Of a DNA stretch of 64,000 bases, positions 53,081 to 62,496 are shown in pieces. The DNA comes from an uncultured Burkholderiales bacterium (GTDB lineage Bacteria; Pseudomonadota; Gammaproteobacteria; Burkholderiales; Burkholderiaceae_C). The position numbers were made by a program, and so were the translations under genes. Location of the stretch: NCBI GenBank assembly GCA_903830725.1, contig CAIKVH010000086.1:47034-111033 (forward strand), given 5' to 3'. The notes below the pieces were generated by a model, which saw only the letters and a list, made by a program, of their open reading frames with translations, was not told the origin of the DNA and did not search any database. Each line of letters starts with the position of its first letter. The stretch's first letter is position 1.

Positions 53081-54010
53081 TTAGAGGGCGCCAAGGAGTA
53101 AATACTCCATCAACGCCTTTTGGACATGAAGTCTATTCTCTGCCTCGTCCCAAACAACGGATTGGGGACCATCTATTACTTCAGCCTGAACTTCCTCGCC
53201 CCGATGCGCGGGCAAGCAGTGCATGAATAGTGCTTTTGGATTGGCCAATGCCATCATCTCTTGATCCACGCACCAATCGTTAAAGGCAATTTTTCGGGTT
53301 TCATTTTCGGCCTCAAATCCCATGCTGGTCCACACATCGGTTGTGACTAGGTCTGCGCCTTTGCAGGCCTGCAGTGGATTATCAAAGACTGTAAAACTGT
53401 TGCTGGATTTGAGGCCAGCGATCGAGTGATCGACCTCGTAGCCGCGGGGCGTGCTGATGTGAACTGTAAATCCGAGCAAATCAGCAGCCTGTAACCAAGT
53501 GTTGGCCATGTTATTGCCGTCTCCAACCCAGGCCACAACCTTGCCTTTCAAACAGTCCAGTGGATTGTTAGAGTCGCCCCGGTGTTCGATGAAAGTAAAT
53601 AAATCTGCCAGTATCTGGCAGGGATGGAACTCGTTAGTAAGTCCATTGATCACTGGAACGCGGGAGTGAGCTGCAAAGTTGTTGATCTTATCTTGACCAT
53701 AGGTTCGAATCATCACCAGGTCTACCATTCTGCTGATCACGCGCGCGCTGTCTTCTATGGGCTCAGAACGTCCGAGTTGACTGTCTCCAGTGGTTAGGTG
53801 AACGACTGAGCCCCCGAGTTGATACATCCCCGCCTCAAAACTAACCCTCGTACGCGTTGATGCCTTTTCGAAAATCATCGCTAAGGTCCTGTCGACCAAG
53901 GGTTGATGACGCTCATAGGATTTGAATTTGTGCTTGATTAATGCGGTACGTTTGAATAAGTAATCAAATTCATCAATTGTGAAGTCTGAAAATTGCAGGA
54001 AGTGCTTCAA
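53081..54010 (-). CDS. argF: Ornithine carbamoyltransferase
   Basis: A 309-residue enzyme making citrulline from ornithine and carbamoyl phosphate in arginine synthesis. Carbamoyl-phosphate site STRTRVSFE near residue 53, ornithine-binding FMHCLPAHRGEEV near the C-terminus, and HPCQILADL are visible. The start is TTG (frame begins KHFLQFSDFT, as in family members), just two bases after the argD stop. Co-transcribed with argD. Confidence 0.95.
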   Translation of the reverse strand: MKHFLQFSDFTIDEFDYLFKRTALIKHKFKSYERHQPLVDRTLAMIFEKASTRTRVSFEAGMYQLGGSVVHLTTGDSQLGRSEPIEDSARVISRMVDLVMIRTYGQDKINNFAAHSRVPVINGLTNEFHPCQILADLFTFIEHRGDSNNPLDCLKGKVVAWVGDGNNMANTWLQAADLLGFTVHISTPRGYEVDHSIAGLKSSNSFTVFDNPLQACKGADLVTTDVWTSMGFEAENETRKIAFNDWCVDQEMMALANPKALFMHCLPAHRGEEVQAEVIDGPQSVVWDEAENRLHVQKALMEYLLLGAL

Positions 54011-54012
54011 AA

Positions 54013-55263
54013 TTATGCCTTTTCCTTTTGCATCGTTAAATTTTGATGGCTTGAACTCTTAGAGTCAAAGTGTTCATCTAGAAATGCTTTGATGAGAGGC
54101 ACCAAAATTGAGATGATTTCATCGGCCTCTTTGGTGCTCAGGATGAGGGGGGGCACCAAACGGATCACTGAATCTGCAGTTACGCTTAACAGAAGTCCCG
54201 CCTCCAGTGCTTGGCTCATGATGATTGAGCAAGGCACGTCTAGTTCAATGCCAATCATGAGCCCAAAGGCACGAATTTCTTTTACCCCTTTTAAGTGGCC
54301 TACGTTTTTTGTAAGCTCTTCTTTAAGGTGATTGCCTACAACCACTGCATTATCGAGTAAGGCGTCCTCCTCAATGATGCGAATGGTCTCAACACCTGCG
54401 CGCATCGCTAGGGGGTTACCTCCAAAAGTTGTTCCGTGATTTCCGGGTTGAAAAATATGAGCTGCTCTCGGACCAGCAACCACAGCTCCTATGGGTACGC
54501 CTGAGCCCAGGCCTTTAGCTAGCGGCATCACATCCGGTTTTATTCCCGCCCATTGATGAGCAAACCATTTGCCAGTTCTGCCCATCCCACACTGCACCTC
54601 ATCGATCATTAGCAACCAATCCCTTTTATCGCAAAGCGCTCTAACCTCCTGTAGGTAGTCCTTGTGCATGGGATTGATGCCGCCTTCGCCTTGAATCGTT
54701 TCAAAAAATACAGCGACAACATTTGGGTTGTCCTTAGTCGCAGCCTCAATGGCTTGTATGTCGTTTAGAGGTACCCGAATAAAACCCTCAACCAACGGCT
54801 CAAACCCTTTTTGTATTTTGGTATTGCCAGTTGCACTTAATGTGGCCAATGATCTACCGTGGAAAGCTTTCTCATAAACAATAATTTGGGGGTTGGAGAT
54901 CCCCTTATCGTGTCCGAATTTACGAGCCAATTTAATTGCTGCCTCATTAGCCTCTAAGCCACTTGAGCAAAAAAATGTATTCGTCATTCCTGCTAACTCA
55001 GCCAGTTTTGCTGCCAATCTTTCTTGATCTGGGATGTGATAGTAGTTACAGCAATGCATCATTTTGGCAACTTGCTCTTGCAAAGCTGGGACTAATTTTG
55101 GGTGCCCGTGCCCAAGTGTATTCACCGCAATCCCAGCAAGTGCGTCCAAATAACATTTACCGTTCACATCCCAAAGTCGCACCCCTTTGCCATGAGACAT
55201 TGCCACGGGCAAGCGTCCATAAGTGTTCATCGTATGGGGTGATTCTGCTTTGAGTAAAGACAT
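54013..55263 (-). CDS. argD: Acetylornithine aminotransferase
   Basis: 416 residues from an ATG with GGAG nine bases upstream (a TTG five codons earlier is less likely). PLP-dependent class III aminotransferase of arginine synthesis, possibly also N-succinyl-diaminopimelate aminotransferase. PLP lysine region PLAKGLGSGVPIGAVV, LMIDEVQCGMGRTGKW and NHGTTFGGNPLAMRAG are diagnostic. Slightly long C-terminal tail ending with lysine/glutamate residues. First gene of the argD-argF pair. Confidence 0.94.
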   Translation of the reverse strand: MSLLKAESPHTMNTYGRLPVAMSHGKGVRLWDVNGKCYLDALAGIAVNTLGHGHPKLVPALQEQVAKMMHCCNYYHIPDQERLAAKLAELAGMTNTFFCSSGLEANEAAIKLARKFGHDKGISNPQIIVYEKAFHGRSLATLSATGNTKIQKGFEPLVEGFIRVPLNDIQAIEAATKDNPNVVAVFFETIQGEGGINPMHKDYLQEVRALCDKRDWLLMIDEVQCGMGRTGKWFAHQWAGIKPDVMPLAKGLGSGVPIGAVVAGPRAAHIFQPGNHGTTFGGNPLAMRAGVETIRIIEEDALLDNAVVVGNHLKEELTKNVGHLKGVKEIRAFGLMIGIELDVPCSIIMSQALEAGLLLSVTADSVIRLVPPLILSTKEADEIISILVPLIKAFLDEHFDSKSSSHQNLTMQKEKA

Positions 55264-55311
55264 AGGGAAATGCTCCAAAATGAGGCTATTTGTACTAATC
55301 GGTTAATTGTA

Positions 55312-55482
55312 ATGAAGTACTATGACCAGTCGATGATACAAGAGAGTGAGGGGAATTGGTCTTTATTTGCTGAGGGATGTGGCGGGGAAGTTAGACAGGG
55401 GGAGAAAGTCCTCGTGTTTTCAAAACCCCTGGAAAAATTTGTTAAAACTTCTCGGATGGAGTTAAATTACAGATTAGTATAA
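55312..55482 (+). CDS. Candidate 56-residue small protein
   Basis: A frame divergent from argD, beginning MKYYDQSMIQESEGNWSLF and containing GCGGEVRQGEKVLVFSKP. Residue usage looks coding but there is no good ribosome-binding site, and no family was recognised. It precedes the DUF3579 gene by about 110 bases. Confidence 0.3.
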   Translation: MKYYDQSMIQESEGNWSLFAEGCGGEVRQGEKVLVFSKPLEKFVKTSRMELNYRLV

Positions 55483-55592
55483 ACCCGCGGAGAAAGAGTG
55501 GGCTCGGGTAGAATCTCCTGGACCTAGGAAACTTCTTTTTGCATCCTCAAATTTGCTCTGTGTTCTTAGGATTCACACCTCAGCGTTCAAGA

Positions 55593-55889
55593 ATGGCATC
55601 TCCCACCTCTAAAGAATACATTATTTTGGGCCTAACCCTTGAGGGCAAGCCCTTTCGCCCGAGTGATTGGGCCGAGAGGTTGGCCGGAGTGATGAGCCAA
55701 TTTAGACCCGGTGGGGCTACGCCCGGGGATCACATCTCTTATTCCCCGTGGTGTGTTCCAAACCAAATTGATGGTTGTAAATGTGTGTTGGTCCATATAG
55801 ACCTAAGAGACTCTGAACCAATGGCTTGGGATTTTGTTATGAATTTCGCAAAAGACAATCAATTGCAAATTAGAGATCCTGAGGCCTAA
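55593..55889 (+). CDS. DUF3579 family protein
   Basis: 98 residues from the ATG before ASPTSKEYIILGLT (the frame also extends 18 codons upstream). Contains GKPFRPSDWAERLAGVMSQF and the ISYSPWCVPNQIDGCKCV segment typical of this conserved betaproteobacterial family, which is usually found near argD/argF and rpsT. Function unknown. Followed by a strong terminator. Confidence 0.88.
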   Translation: MASPTSKEYIILGLTLEGKPFRPSDWAERLAGVMSQFRPGGATPGDHISYSPWCVPNQIDGCKCVLVHIDLRDSEPMAWDFVMNFAKDNQLQIRDPEA

Positions 55890-55899
55890 TCCCATGAAA

Positions 55900-55927
55900 A
55901 AAGCCGCTAATTTCTTAGCGGCTTTTA
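55900..55927. terminator. Bidirectional rho-independent terminator
   Basis: Perfect 12-base arms AAAAGCCGCTAA and TTAGCGGCTTTT around TTTC; lies between the DUF3579 gene and the convergent rpsT gene. Confidence 0.92.
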
Positions 55928-56000
55928 GGGGTAGTGTTTGCCAACAGCGCACCCGATCAAACGGCAGTCTCTTAAAGAGACCGTGCGAATTGCCTATTAA

Positions 56001-56297
56001 TTAGGCGGCGGTTGCCAAGGACTTAACCTTGACTGATAAGCGGCTCTTATCGCGAGCTGCTTTGTTTTTGTGGAAAATCCCCTTGTCTGCAATCGTATCT
56101 ACGATAGCTTGCATTTTTCCGAAGAGCTCAGTTGCCTTGGCTTTATCGCCAGTAAGGACTGCTTTCTCAACGTTTTTGACAGCGGTACGGTATTTTGAGC
56201 GCAGTGAACTGTTCGCTGCATTGAGTTTCACGTCTTGACGTGCACGTTTACGCCCGGAGGCTAGACGTGGATTCTTTTTAGGCTTTCCAGATGCCAT
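56001..56297 (-). CDS. rpsT: 30S ribosomal protein S20
   Basis: A 98-residue, strongly basic, helical ribosomal protein. Residues such as [23 protein letters not shown] and [22 protein letters not shown] match S20. It is slightly longer than the E. coli protein. A TATAAT -10-like hexamer lies upstream on the minus strand near 56345, in the gap shared with murJ. Divergent from murJ, the usual Burkholderiales arrangement. Confidence 0.96.
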   Translation of the reverse strand: MASGKPKKNPRLASGRKRARQDVKLNAANSSLRSKYRTAVKNVEKAVLTGDKAKATELFGKMQAIVDTIADKGIFHKNKAARDKSRLSVKVKSLATAA

Positions 56298-56426
56298 GAA
56301 TAATTTCCTTTAGTTGTCTGTAGATGATGTTGGCGAACCTTAGATTATAACAAATTATGGCGCCTGAGCTCTATTTTTCCCTGACAAGTGGGTATAAGAG
56401 CAATACGGGAAGATACACTCAGAGCC

Positions 56427-57992
56427 GTGAGTCTCATCAAATCCGCATCTCTGGTCTCAGTTTTGACCCTTCTCTCAAGGGTCACTGGTTTAGCGCGTGA
56501 GCTATTAATTGCCTCTTTTTTTGGTGCAAGTGCATTAACAGACGCCTTTAACGTAGCCTTTAGGATACCTAATTTATTGCGTAGACTGTTTGCCGAAGGA
56601 GCCTTTAGCCAGGCTTTTGTGCCCGTTCTTGCGGCTACCCGGGAAACACAAGGAGAGCATGCCACCAAGGTTTTGATTGACCGCGTGGCAACTTTATTAA
56701 CGTTGGCTTTATTCGTGACCTGCGTGGTCGGAGTTGTCGCCGCGCCGGGGTTGGTTTGGTTGATGGCAAGTGGCTTGGAGGCCTCGCCAGATTCTTTTAA
56801 TAACGCTGTATACATGACCCGGTGGATGTTCCCCTACATTGGGTTTATGTCCTTGGTGGCCTTATCGGCTGGAATACTAAATACCTGGAGACGCTTTGGT
56901 GTGCCAGCCGTTACCCCCGTATTACTTAATTTTTCAATGATTTTTGCCGCCTGGCTTGGGGCGCCTTGGTTTAAGTCGATGGGTTGGGAGCCAATTCATG
57001 CGCTTGCATTTGGTGTTTTGTTAGGTGGATTGCTACAGCTTAGTATTCAAATACCCGCATTACTACAGATTGGATTGCTCCCCCGGATTCACTGGAGTTG
57101 GAGTGAGATCGTCACTTCTTGGAGGGATCCTGGCACCAGAAATATTCTTGCCCTCATGGCGCCAGCCTTGCTCGGAGTAGGTGTTGCGCAGTTATCTTTG
57201 CTTATTAATACACAGATTGCTTCACACTTGAGGGCTGGAAGTGTGTCTTGGCTCAGTTACGCAGACCGACTCATGGAGTTTCCAACCGCATTATTGGGCG
57301 TTGCTTTGGGCGTTGTTTTGATGCCCCAGTTGGCGGCAGCAAAAGCTGCCAATGATGGGGATAAATTTTCAAGCATGCTCGACTGGGGACTAAGGCTAGT
57401 TGTCATGTCCGCTGCCCCGTGTGCAGTGGTGTTACTTGTTTTCTCTCACCCTTTAGTTGCTGTTTTATATCACTACGGCGCCTTCAATGCCAATGATGTC
57501 GAGCAAACCAGCAATGCACTTATGGGGTATGGTGTAGGCCTAATTGGTTTGATCGCTATTAAGGTCCTAGCACCAGGATTTTACGCAAGCCAAGATATTC
57601 GTACCCCGGTCAAAATTGCAATATTCGTGCTGATTTGTACCCAGTTGCTAAATACCTTGTTCGTGCCTTACTTTGCTCACGCTGGTTTAGCCCTCGCTAT
57701 CGGAGTGGGCGCTTTGATAAATGCTGGTTTGTTGTGGGTTGGATTGCTCAGAAGCGGGAGATACTCACCCTTGCCCGGATGGACACGTTTGCTGCTTCAA
57801 ACTTTGATAGCATGTGCTTTGATGGGAGCAGTTTTGTACTGGGCCAACGCACACTGGGATTGGACACTGCTCAAGGCGAGTGTGTGGACTCGAATGGCAC
57901 TAGTGGCAGGCGCTTTGTTGGTGGCAGGCTTGGTTTATTTAGTTGCGTTGATCTCAATGGGGATGAATCTTCGGGCTTTGCTTAGGGCTTAA
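56427..57992 (+). CDS. murJ: Lipid II flippase MurJ
   Basis: 521 residues from a GTG (the frame extends 13 codons upstream; those residues are not family-like). An inner-membrane protein with 14 hydrophobic helices that moves lipid II across the membrane for peptidoglycan synthesis. Signature pieces: SLVSVLTLLSRVTGLARELL at the start, GASALTDAFNVAFRIPNLLRRLFAEGAFSQAFVP with the conserved arginines, and the later LVAVLYHYGAF. Essential gene in most bacteria. Next gene starts 26 bases downstream. Confidence 0.94.
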   Translation: MSLIKSASLVSVLTLLSRVTGLARELLIASFFGASALTDAFNVAFRIPNLLRRLFAEGAFSQAFVPVLAATRETQGEHATKVLIDRVATLLTLALFVTCVVGVVAAPGLVWLMASGLEASPDSFNNAVYMTRWMFPYIGFMSLVALSAGILNTWRRFGVPAVTPVLLNFSMIFAAWLGAPWFKSMGWEPIHALAFGVLLGGLLQLSIQIPALLQIGLLPRIHWSWSEIVTSWRDPGTRNILALMAPALLGVGVAQLSLLINTQIASHLRAGSVSWLSYADRLMEFPTALLGVALGVVLMPQLAAAKAANDGDKFSSMLDWGLRLVVMSAAPCAVVLLVFSHPLVAVLYHYGAFNANDVEQTSNALMGYGVGLIGLIAIKVLAPGFYASQDIRTPVKIAIFVLICTQLLNTLFVPYFAHAGLALAIGVGALINAGLLWVGLLRSGRYSPLPGWTRLLLQTLIACALMGAVLYWANAHWDWTLLKASVWTRMALVAGALLVAGLVYLVALISMGMNLRALLRA

Positions 57993-58018
57993 TTTTGAAA
58001 TGGAATTAACAAATAGTC

Positions 58019-58729
58019 ATGGACTTTAATCTTTCTGCTCCCAGTGCGATTGATTTCTTTTCTACTTTGGTGAGTGAAGGCGATGACTTTCCTTTGCTTG
58101 AGGCTGCAATCTCAATTGCGCAAGATGAATTTCCACAGTTAGATATTGAGCAAACCCTCAACCAAATTGATCATATGAGGCTCAAATTAAAAAGTCGCAT
58201 CCCCAAGCACTGCGATCATTTGGGCAAGCTCAGAATACTGAATATGTATTTTTACGACGAACTCGGTTTTGCGGGCAATGTCAACAATTATGACGATCCG
58301 CAAAATAGTTTTATTCACTGCGTTATTTCTTTGAGACGAGGTATACCAATTACCCTAGCTGTTTTGTGGCTAGAACTTGCAAAAGAGATCGGACTAAGGG
58401 CAAGCGGCGTAAGCTTTCCCGGCCACTTTCTTATGAAGATAGATTTGCCCGATCCCCATGAAGGTCAAGTCGTAATGGACCCTTTCACGGGCACTTCGCT
58501 TTCTAGGGACGAAATAGGTGAGAGGCTAATACCCTGGCTTACGCAAAGCGATCAAATGACTATTCCTGGTGGCGTAACAGATGAGACTTTAGGCCATTTT
58601 TTAGAATCTGCTAATTCCAGGGAAATCGTGACAAGAATGCTAAACAATCTTTTTGAGATTTATCGACGTCAATATGACGCTAAGCGCATGCAAAGCGTAC
58701 AAATGCGCTTAGATATATTGACTAATTAA
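58019..58729 (+). CDS. SirB1 family protein (transglutaminase-like)
   Basis: A 236-residue cytoplasmic protein of the SirB1/YchA type: YFYDELGFAGNVNNYDDPQNSF, SLRRGIPITLAVLWLELAKEIGL and SGVSFPGHFLMKID are typical. The C-terminal TPR part seen in longer family members is shortened. Biochemical role unknown; the transglutaminase-like core suggests protein binding. Downstream of murJ, likely co-transcribed. Confidence 0.88.
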   Translation: MDFNLSAPSAIDFFSTLVSEGDDFPLLEAAISIAQDEFPQLDIEQTLNQIDHMRLKLKSRIPKHCDHLGKLRILNMYFYDELGFAGNVNNYDDPQNSFIHCVISLRRGIPITLAVLWLELAKEIGLRASGVSFPGHFLMKIDLPDPHEGQVVMDPFTGTSLSRDEIGERLIPWLTQSDQMTIPGGVTDETLGHFLESANSREIVTRMLNNLFEIYRRQYDAKRMQSVQMRLDILTN

Positions 58730-58748
58730 CTCCGATATAAAGCGGCGT

Positions 58749-59804
58749 TCAGTCTATAAAAACGCGAACCCCTGCATCCGTTGCGGGCTCTGTGCCCCTT
58801 GGCCTTAAGTCAACAACCTCACCAATGCAGTAAACAGACTCACCTAGGGACTTAAGGGTAGACATGCAGGCAGCAGAGTCCTCTTGAGCAATAACAACAA
58901 CCATCCCTATACCGTTGTTAAAGGTTCTATTCATCTCAAAGTTATCGATGCCAGCAGTTTTTTGTGCCCAATCAAAGAGCTCGGTTTGGGGCCATTTCTT
59001 TCGGGCCAACTGGACACCCACTCCGCTTGGAAGTATGCGAGGGATATTCTCAATCAGGCCACCGCCCGTGATGTGGGCGAGTCCTTTAATGGGATGGTTT
59101 TTGAGGGCTTGCAAAACTGGTTTGACATACAAACGGGTAGGCGCCATGAGCGCCTCTTTGTAGGGGAGACCGTCTAAAGTCTTGGGCATTGAAGCAGATG
59201 AGCGTTCCAATAACTTACGAATCAGGGAAAAGCCATTGGAGTGCACGCCACTTGATGTTAAGCCCAAGACAACATCGCCACTTTTGATATTCTTACCATC
59301 AAGGATTTTTGACTTTTCAACGACCCCAACGGCAAACCCAGCTAAGTCGTATTCACCCTTTGGGTACATTCCAGGCATCTCGGCTGTTTCCCCGCCAATG
59401 AGTGCGCACCCGCTAAGTTCACAACCCTTAGCAATGCCCTCAATGACTTGGGATGCGATCTCAACATCTAAAGCCCCGCAAGCAAAGTAGTCCAGGAAAA
59501 ACAATGGCTCTGCACCTTGAACCAAAACATCGTTCACGCTCATAGCGACCAAATCTATACCAACAGTGTTGTGAATATTCCACTCGAAAGCTAACTTTAA
59601 TTTAGTTCCAACGCCGTCAGTCCCGCTGACCAATACAGGCTCACTATAGTTCTTGGGAACCTCAAACAACGCTCCAAACCCGCCAATACCTGCTAAAACG
59701 CCATTTCTAAGCGTTTTACGCGCAAAGGGCTTAATTCGCTCAATAAGTGCATCTCCAGCGTCAATGTCAACGCCAGAGTCTTTATACGATAAGGGTGAGT
59801 TCAT
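58749..59804 (-). CDS. purM: Phosphoribosylformylglycinamidine cyclo-ligase
   Basis: A 351-residue AIR synthetase, fifth step of purine synthesis. [21 protein letters not shown] at the start, [14 protein letters not shown], and [16 protein letters not shown] match Pur[17 protein letters not shown] is the ATP-domain motif. Full length. Divergent from the AI-2E permease gene, as in other Burkholderiales. Confidence 0.96.
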   Translation of the reverse strand: MNSPLSYKDSGVDIDAGDALIERIKPFARKTLRNGVLAGIGGFGALFEVPKNYSEPVLVSGTDGVGTKLKLAFEWNIHNTVGIDLVAMSVNDVLVQGAEPLFFLDYFACGALDVEIASQVIEGIAKGCELSGCALIGGETAEMPGMYPKGEYDLAGFAVGVVEKSKILDGKNIKSGDVVLGLTSSGVHSNGFSLIRKLLERSSASMPKTLDGLPYKEALMAPTRLYVKPVLQALKNHPIKGLAHITGGGLIENIPRILPSGVGVQLARKKWPQTELFDWAQKTAGIDNFEMNRTFNNGIGMVVVIAQEDSAACMSTLKSLGESVYCIGEVVDLRPRGTEPATDAGVRVFID

Positions 59805-59962
59805 AGCTTAGGATTTTGATGAAATAAAAGGATATGTTGGCCAATTTAGGTCTAAACCGCCTATTGTGGCCCAGTTGCAATGGGCTTTCAAATCTCGCCT
59901 CAAGAGGTGCGTAGAATCGTAGTATTTTAAGATAGCAACAATGCTGTAAAGCAAATCTTTTT

Positions 59963-61051
59963 ATGCAAACCAAGAATAATTCGTTTCAAATTTTGACATG
60001 GCTAATTATGGCTATCGGTTGTTGCTTGGTTTTATGGTGGCTGAGGGCAGTTTTGATGCCCTTTATCCTCGCCAGCGTATTTGCCTATCTCTTGCTCCCG
60101 GCAGTGCTGTTTTTGACGGATGGCATAGCACTGTCAAATGACAAAAGATTAAGACTGCCCAGAACTTTAGCGGCCGTTTTGATAGAGATTTTGTTTTTGT
60201 TGCTTATTAGCGCTTTATTTTTGCTAATTGGCCCTGCTCTCGTTAAAGAGTGGCCCAACTTAAGAGAGCAGTTGCCGGATTTAATTCAAGGACTGGGCCA
60301 GTTTTTAACGCCTTATTTGAAGGCACTAGGCCTGCCAGTACAGTTTGATAAAGAAGGGCTTGATACCTTTCTTAAACAAAACTTTGCCTTTTCCTCCGCA
60401 GCAGGCATGTCCTCCGTTTTATCTTCCGTTAAATTAGGGGGCAGTATTGCGTTAACCGTCGTAGGTAATCTGGTCTTAGTCCCCGTTGTTTTGCTTTACC
60501 TGCTTTTAGAGGGCGAAGTTTTTTATGAAAAATGCATGGGCTGGATCCCCCTACCACTCAAGCCCTCAATTGAAAGCTTTATGCAAGAGTCCAACTTGAT
60601 GCTTGGACAGTACTTGAGAGGCCAGGTCTCAGTCATGTTGATCTTAGCGGTTTATTATTCTGTGGCTCTTAGCCTATTCGGTTTCGATCTGGCCTTTCCG
60701 ATTGGCGTCTTTACGGGGCTCGTCATATTTATTCCCTACCTGGGATTTGGTATCGGGCTGAGTTTGGCTTTGTTGTCTTGCATACTTCAACTCGGATTCA
60801 CGCAAGGTCTCTTCGTGGTGAGTGTTGTTTACGGCGTTGGCCAATTGCTTGAAGGTTTCATACTCACCCCCAAGTTGGTCGGTGAACGAATTGGCCTGCA
60901 CCCCCTTGGACTCATTTTCGCCTTGTTGGCCTTTGGGCAGTTGATGGGTTTTGTAGGTGTTTTAATTGCACTGCCAGTGTGTACAGTAATTTTAGTTGCC
61001 TTAAAGAGAGTTAAATCTAAATACTTGGCAAGTGGTTTGTACACTGGTTAA
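59963..61051 (+). CDS. AI-2E family transporter (PerM-like permease)
   Basis: A 362-residue inner-membrane protein with about eight hydrophobic segments. LPFILASVFAYLLLPAV-like start, PLVLYLLLEGE-like central part and the LEGFILTPKLVGERIGLHPLGLIFALLAFGQLMGFVGVLIALP end are standard for this family. Transport substrate uncertain despite the name. First gene of the operon with hda, HAD-IB and pcnB. Confidence 0.9.
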   Translation: MQTKNNSFQILTWLIMAIGCCLVLWWLRAVLMPFILASVFAYLLLPAVLFLTDGIALSNDKRLRLPRTLAAVLIEILFLLLISALFLLIGPALVKEWPNLREQLPDLIQGLGQFLTPYLKALGLPVQFDKEGLDTFLKQNFAFSSAAGMSSVLSSVKLGGSIALTVVGNLVLVPVVLLYLLLEGEVFYEKCMGWIPLPLKPSIESFMQESNLMLGQYLRGQVSVMLILAVYYSVALSLFGFDLAFPIGVFTGLVIFIPYLGFGIGLSLALLSCILQLGFTQGLFVVSVVYGVGQLLEGFILTPKLVGERIGLHPLGLIFALLAFGQLMGFVGVLIALPVCTVILVALKRVKSKYLASGLYTG

Positions 61052-61069
61052 TGAATTAACCCTAAATTA

Positions 61070-61762
61070 ATGAAACAAATTGCTCTACCCATTACTGTCA
61101 GCGTTGAGCAAACGCTTGACAACTACGTTGTGGGTGCAAACCAGGCCGTCATAGACCACTTTAAATTATTTGCCTCGCACCCCAACCGCTCCCCTGTGCC
61201 CACCTACATTTGGGGCGAGAGTGGGTGCGGGAAAACGCACCTCCTGCGGGCAATTGGTGAGGTACTTAAGGCTTTAAATCAACCCTTTGGTTGGTTGGAT
61301 GCCAATCACCCCCAGTCCAATCCTAAAGTCTTTGATCCCATTTGGGACGTCATCTTAATGGATAACGTCGAACAGTTCAGCGCCTCTGAGCAGCATCTCG
61401 CGTTTAACTGCTTTGTGAATGCACTCACCCCTAGCGTAGGTTTACAGAGATGGGTTGTGGCTGCGGGGTCGCTCCCCCCCCAAGACCTAAAGCTTAGGGA
61501 GGACTTGCGAACAAGACTTGGGTGGGGTCATGTTTTTCATTTGCAAGCTCTGAGCGAAAAGGACTGTCGAGAGGTACTAAAGCGGCATTCGCGTGATTTA
61601 GGGATTAGTTTGCCCGTTGAGTTAGAGGATTACATTTTGAGTCGCTTTAGCAGGGACTTGAGCTCGCTGACTAAACTACTCAATGAGTTGGATGCATATG
61701 CCTTGCAGTCCAAACGTCCTCCAACCGTACCACTGCTCAAATTGATGCTTAATGAGAATTGA
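61070..61762 (+). CDS. hda: DnaA inactivator Hda
   Basis: A 230-residue AAA+ protein related to DnaA domain III. The clamp-loader interaction N-terminus is short (MKQIALPITVSVEQTLDNYVVG, with QIALPI as clamp-binding peptide). Walker A is GESGCGKTHLLRAI. Walker B reads VILMDNVEQF. Sensor/arginine-finger region DLRTRLGWGHVFHLQAL present. Hda stimulates DnaA ATP hydrolysis on the sliding clamp and so limits re-initiation. 19 bases after the permease gene. Confidence 0.93.
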   Translation: MKQIALPITVSVEQTLDNYVVGANQAVIDHFKLFASHPNRSPVPTYIWGESGCGKTHLLRAIGEVLKALNQPFGWLDANHPQSNPKVFDPIWDVILMDNVEQFSASEQHLAFNCFVNALTPSVGLQRWVVAAGSLPPQDLKLREDLRTRLGWGHVFHLQALSEKDCREVLKRHSRDLGISLPVELEDYILSRFSRDLSSLTKLLNELDAYALQSKRPPTVPLLKLMLNEN

Positions 61763-61821
61763 ATTCTTTTGCATCCACACTCTCTTAACTCGATGCTTGT
61801 AACTGCAAGCGCAAAGATTTC

Positions 61822-62496
61822 ATGAACCGACTTACTTTATTTGATCTAGACCATACCCTGTTGCCAATTGACTCTGATTATTCATGGGGGGAGTTCACGC
61901 TGCGCCTGGGCTGGGTTGATCCGCTGGAGTTTAAGAAAAAGAACGATCGGTTTTACGCTGATTATCAAAAGGGAACGTTAGATATTCACGAATATGTTGA
62001 ATTTGCTACTGAGGCTATTCGTTTAAAAGGTAGCGACGAAGCTCAAAAAGCTCACGCGCAGTTTATGAAAGAGGTGATAGAGCCTGCTATCAAGACAGAG
62101 GCAAGGGAGTTGATCCAAAGTCATGTGCAACGAGGCGATCACGTGATGATTGTGACCGCAACCAACGAGTTTGTAACTCGCCCGATTGCCAAGGCACTGG
62201 GTGTTGAGGATCTTATTGCGGTTGAGCTAGAGCACAACAGTGCAGGTTGGATCAACGGAAAAATCAAAGGTGTCCCATCTATGAGAGAGGGTAAAGTGAC
62301 CCGCTTGAGGCAGTGGTTTGCCCAGAGGGGCGACAAGTGGGAGAATACAGACATTACGTTTTACAGCGATTCAACCAATGACCTGCCCCTTTTGAGTGCT
62401 GTAAACCACCCCATAGCTACCAATCCGGACGAAAAACTTCGCGCCTGGGCTTTAGAAAAAGGTTGGCCCATTTTGGATTTATTTGCATCCCTATGA
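61822..62496 (+). CDS. HAD-IB family phosphatase
   Basis: A 224-residue SerB-like phosphatase. Nucleophile motif FDLDHTLLPIDSDYSW, the second motif IVTATNEFVT, and the acidic motif YSDSTNDLPLL are clear. Substrate unknown; homologues in this position are conserved in betaproteobacteria. Its stop overlaps the pcnB start by four bases. Confidence 0.92.
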   Translation: MNRLTLFDLDHTLLPIDSDYSWGEFTLRLGWVDPLEFKKKNDRFYADYQKGTLDIHEYVEFATEAIRLKGSDEAQKAHAQFMKEVIEPAIKTEARELIQSHVQRGDHVMIVTATNEFVTRPIAKALGVEDLIAVELEHNSAGWINGKIKGVPSMREGKVTRLRQWFAQRGDKWENTDITFYSDSTNDLPLLSAVNHPIATNPDEKLRAWALEKGWPILDLFASL

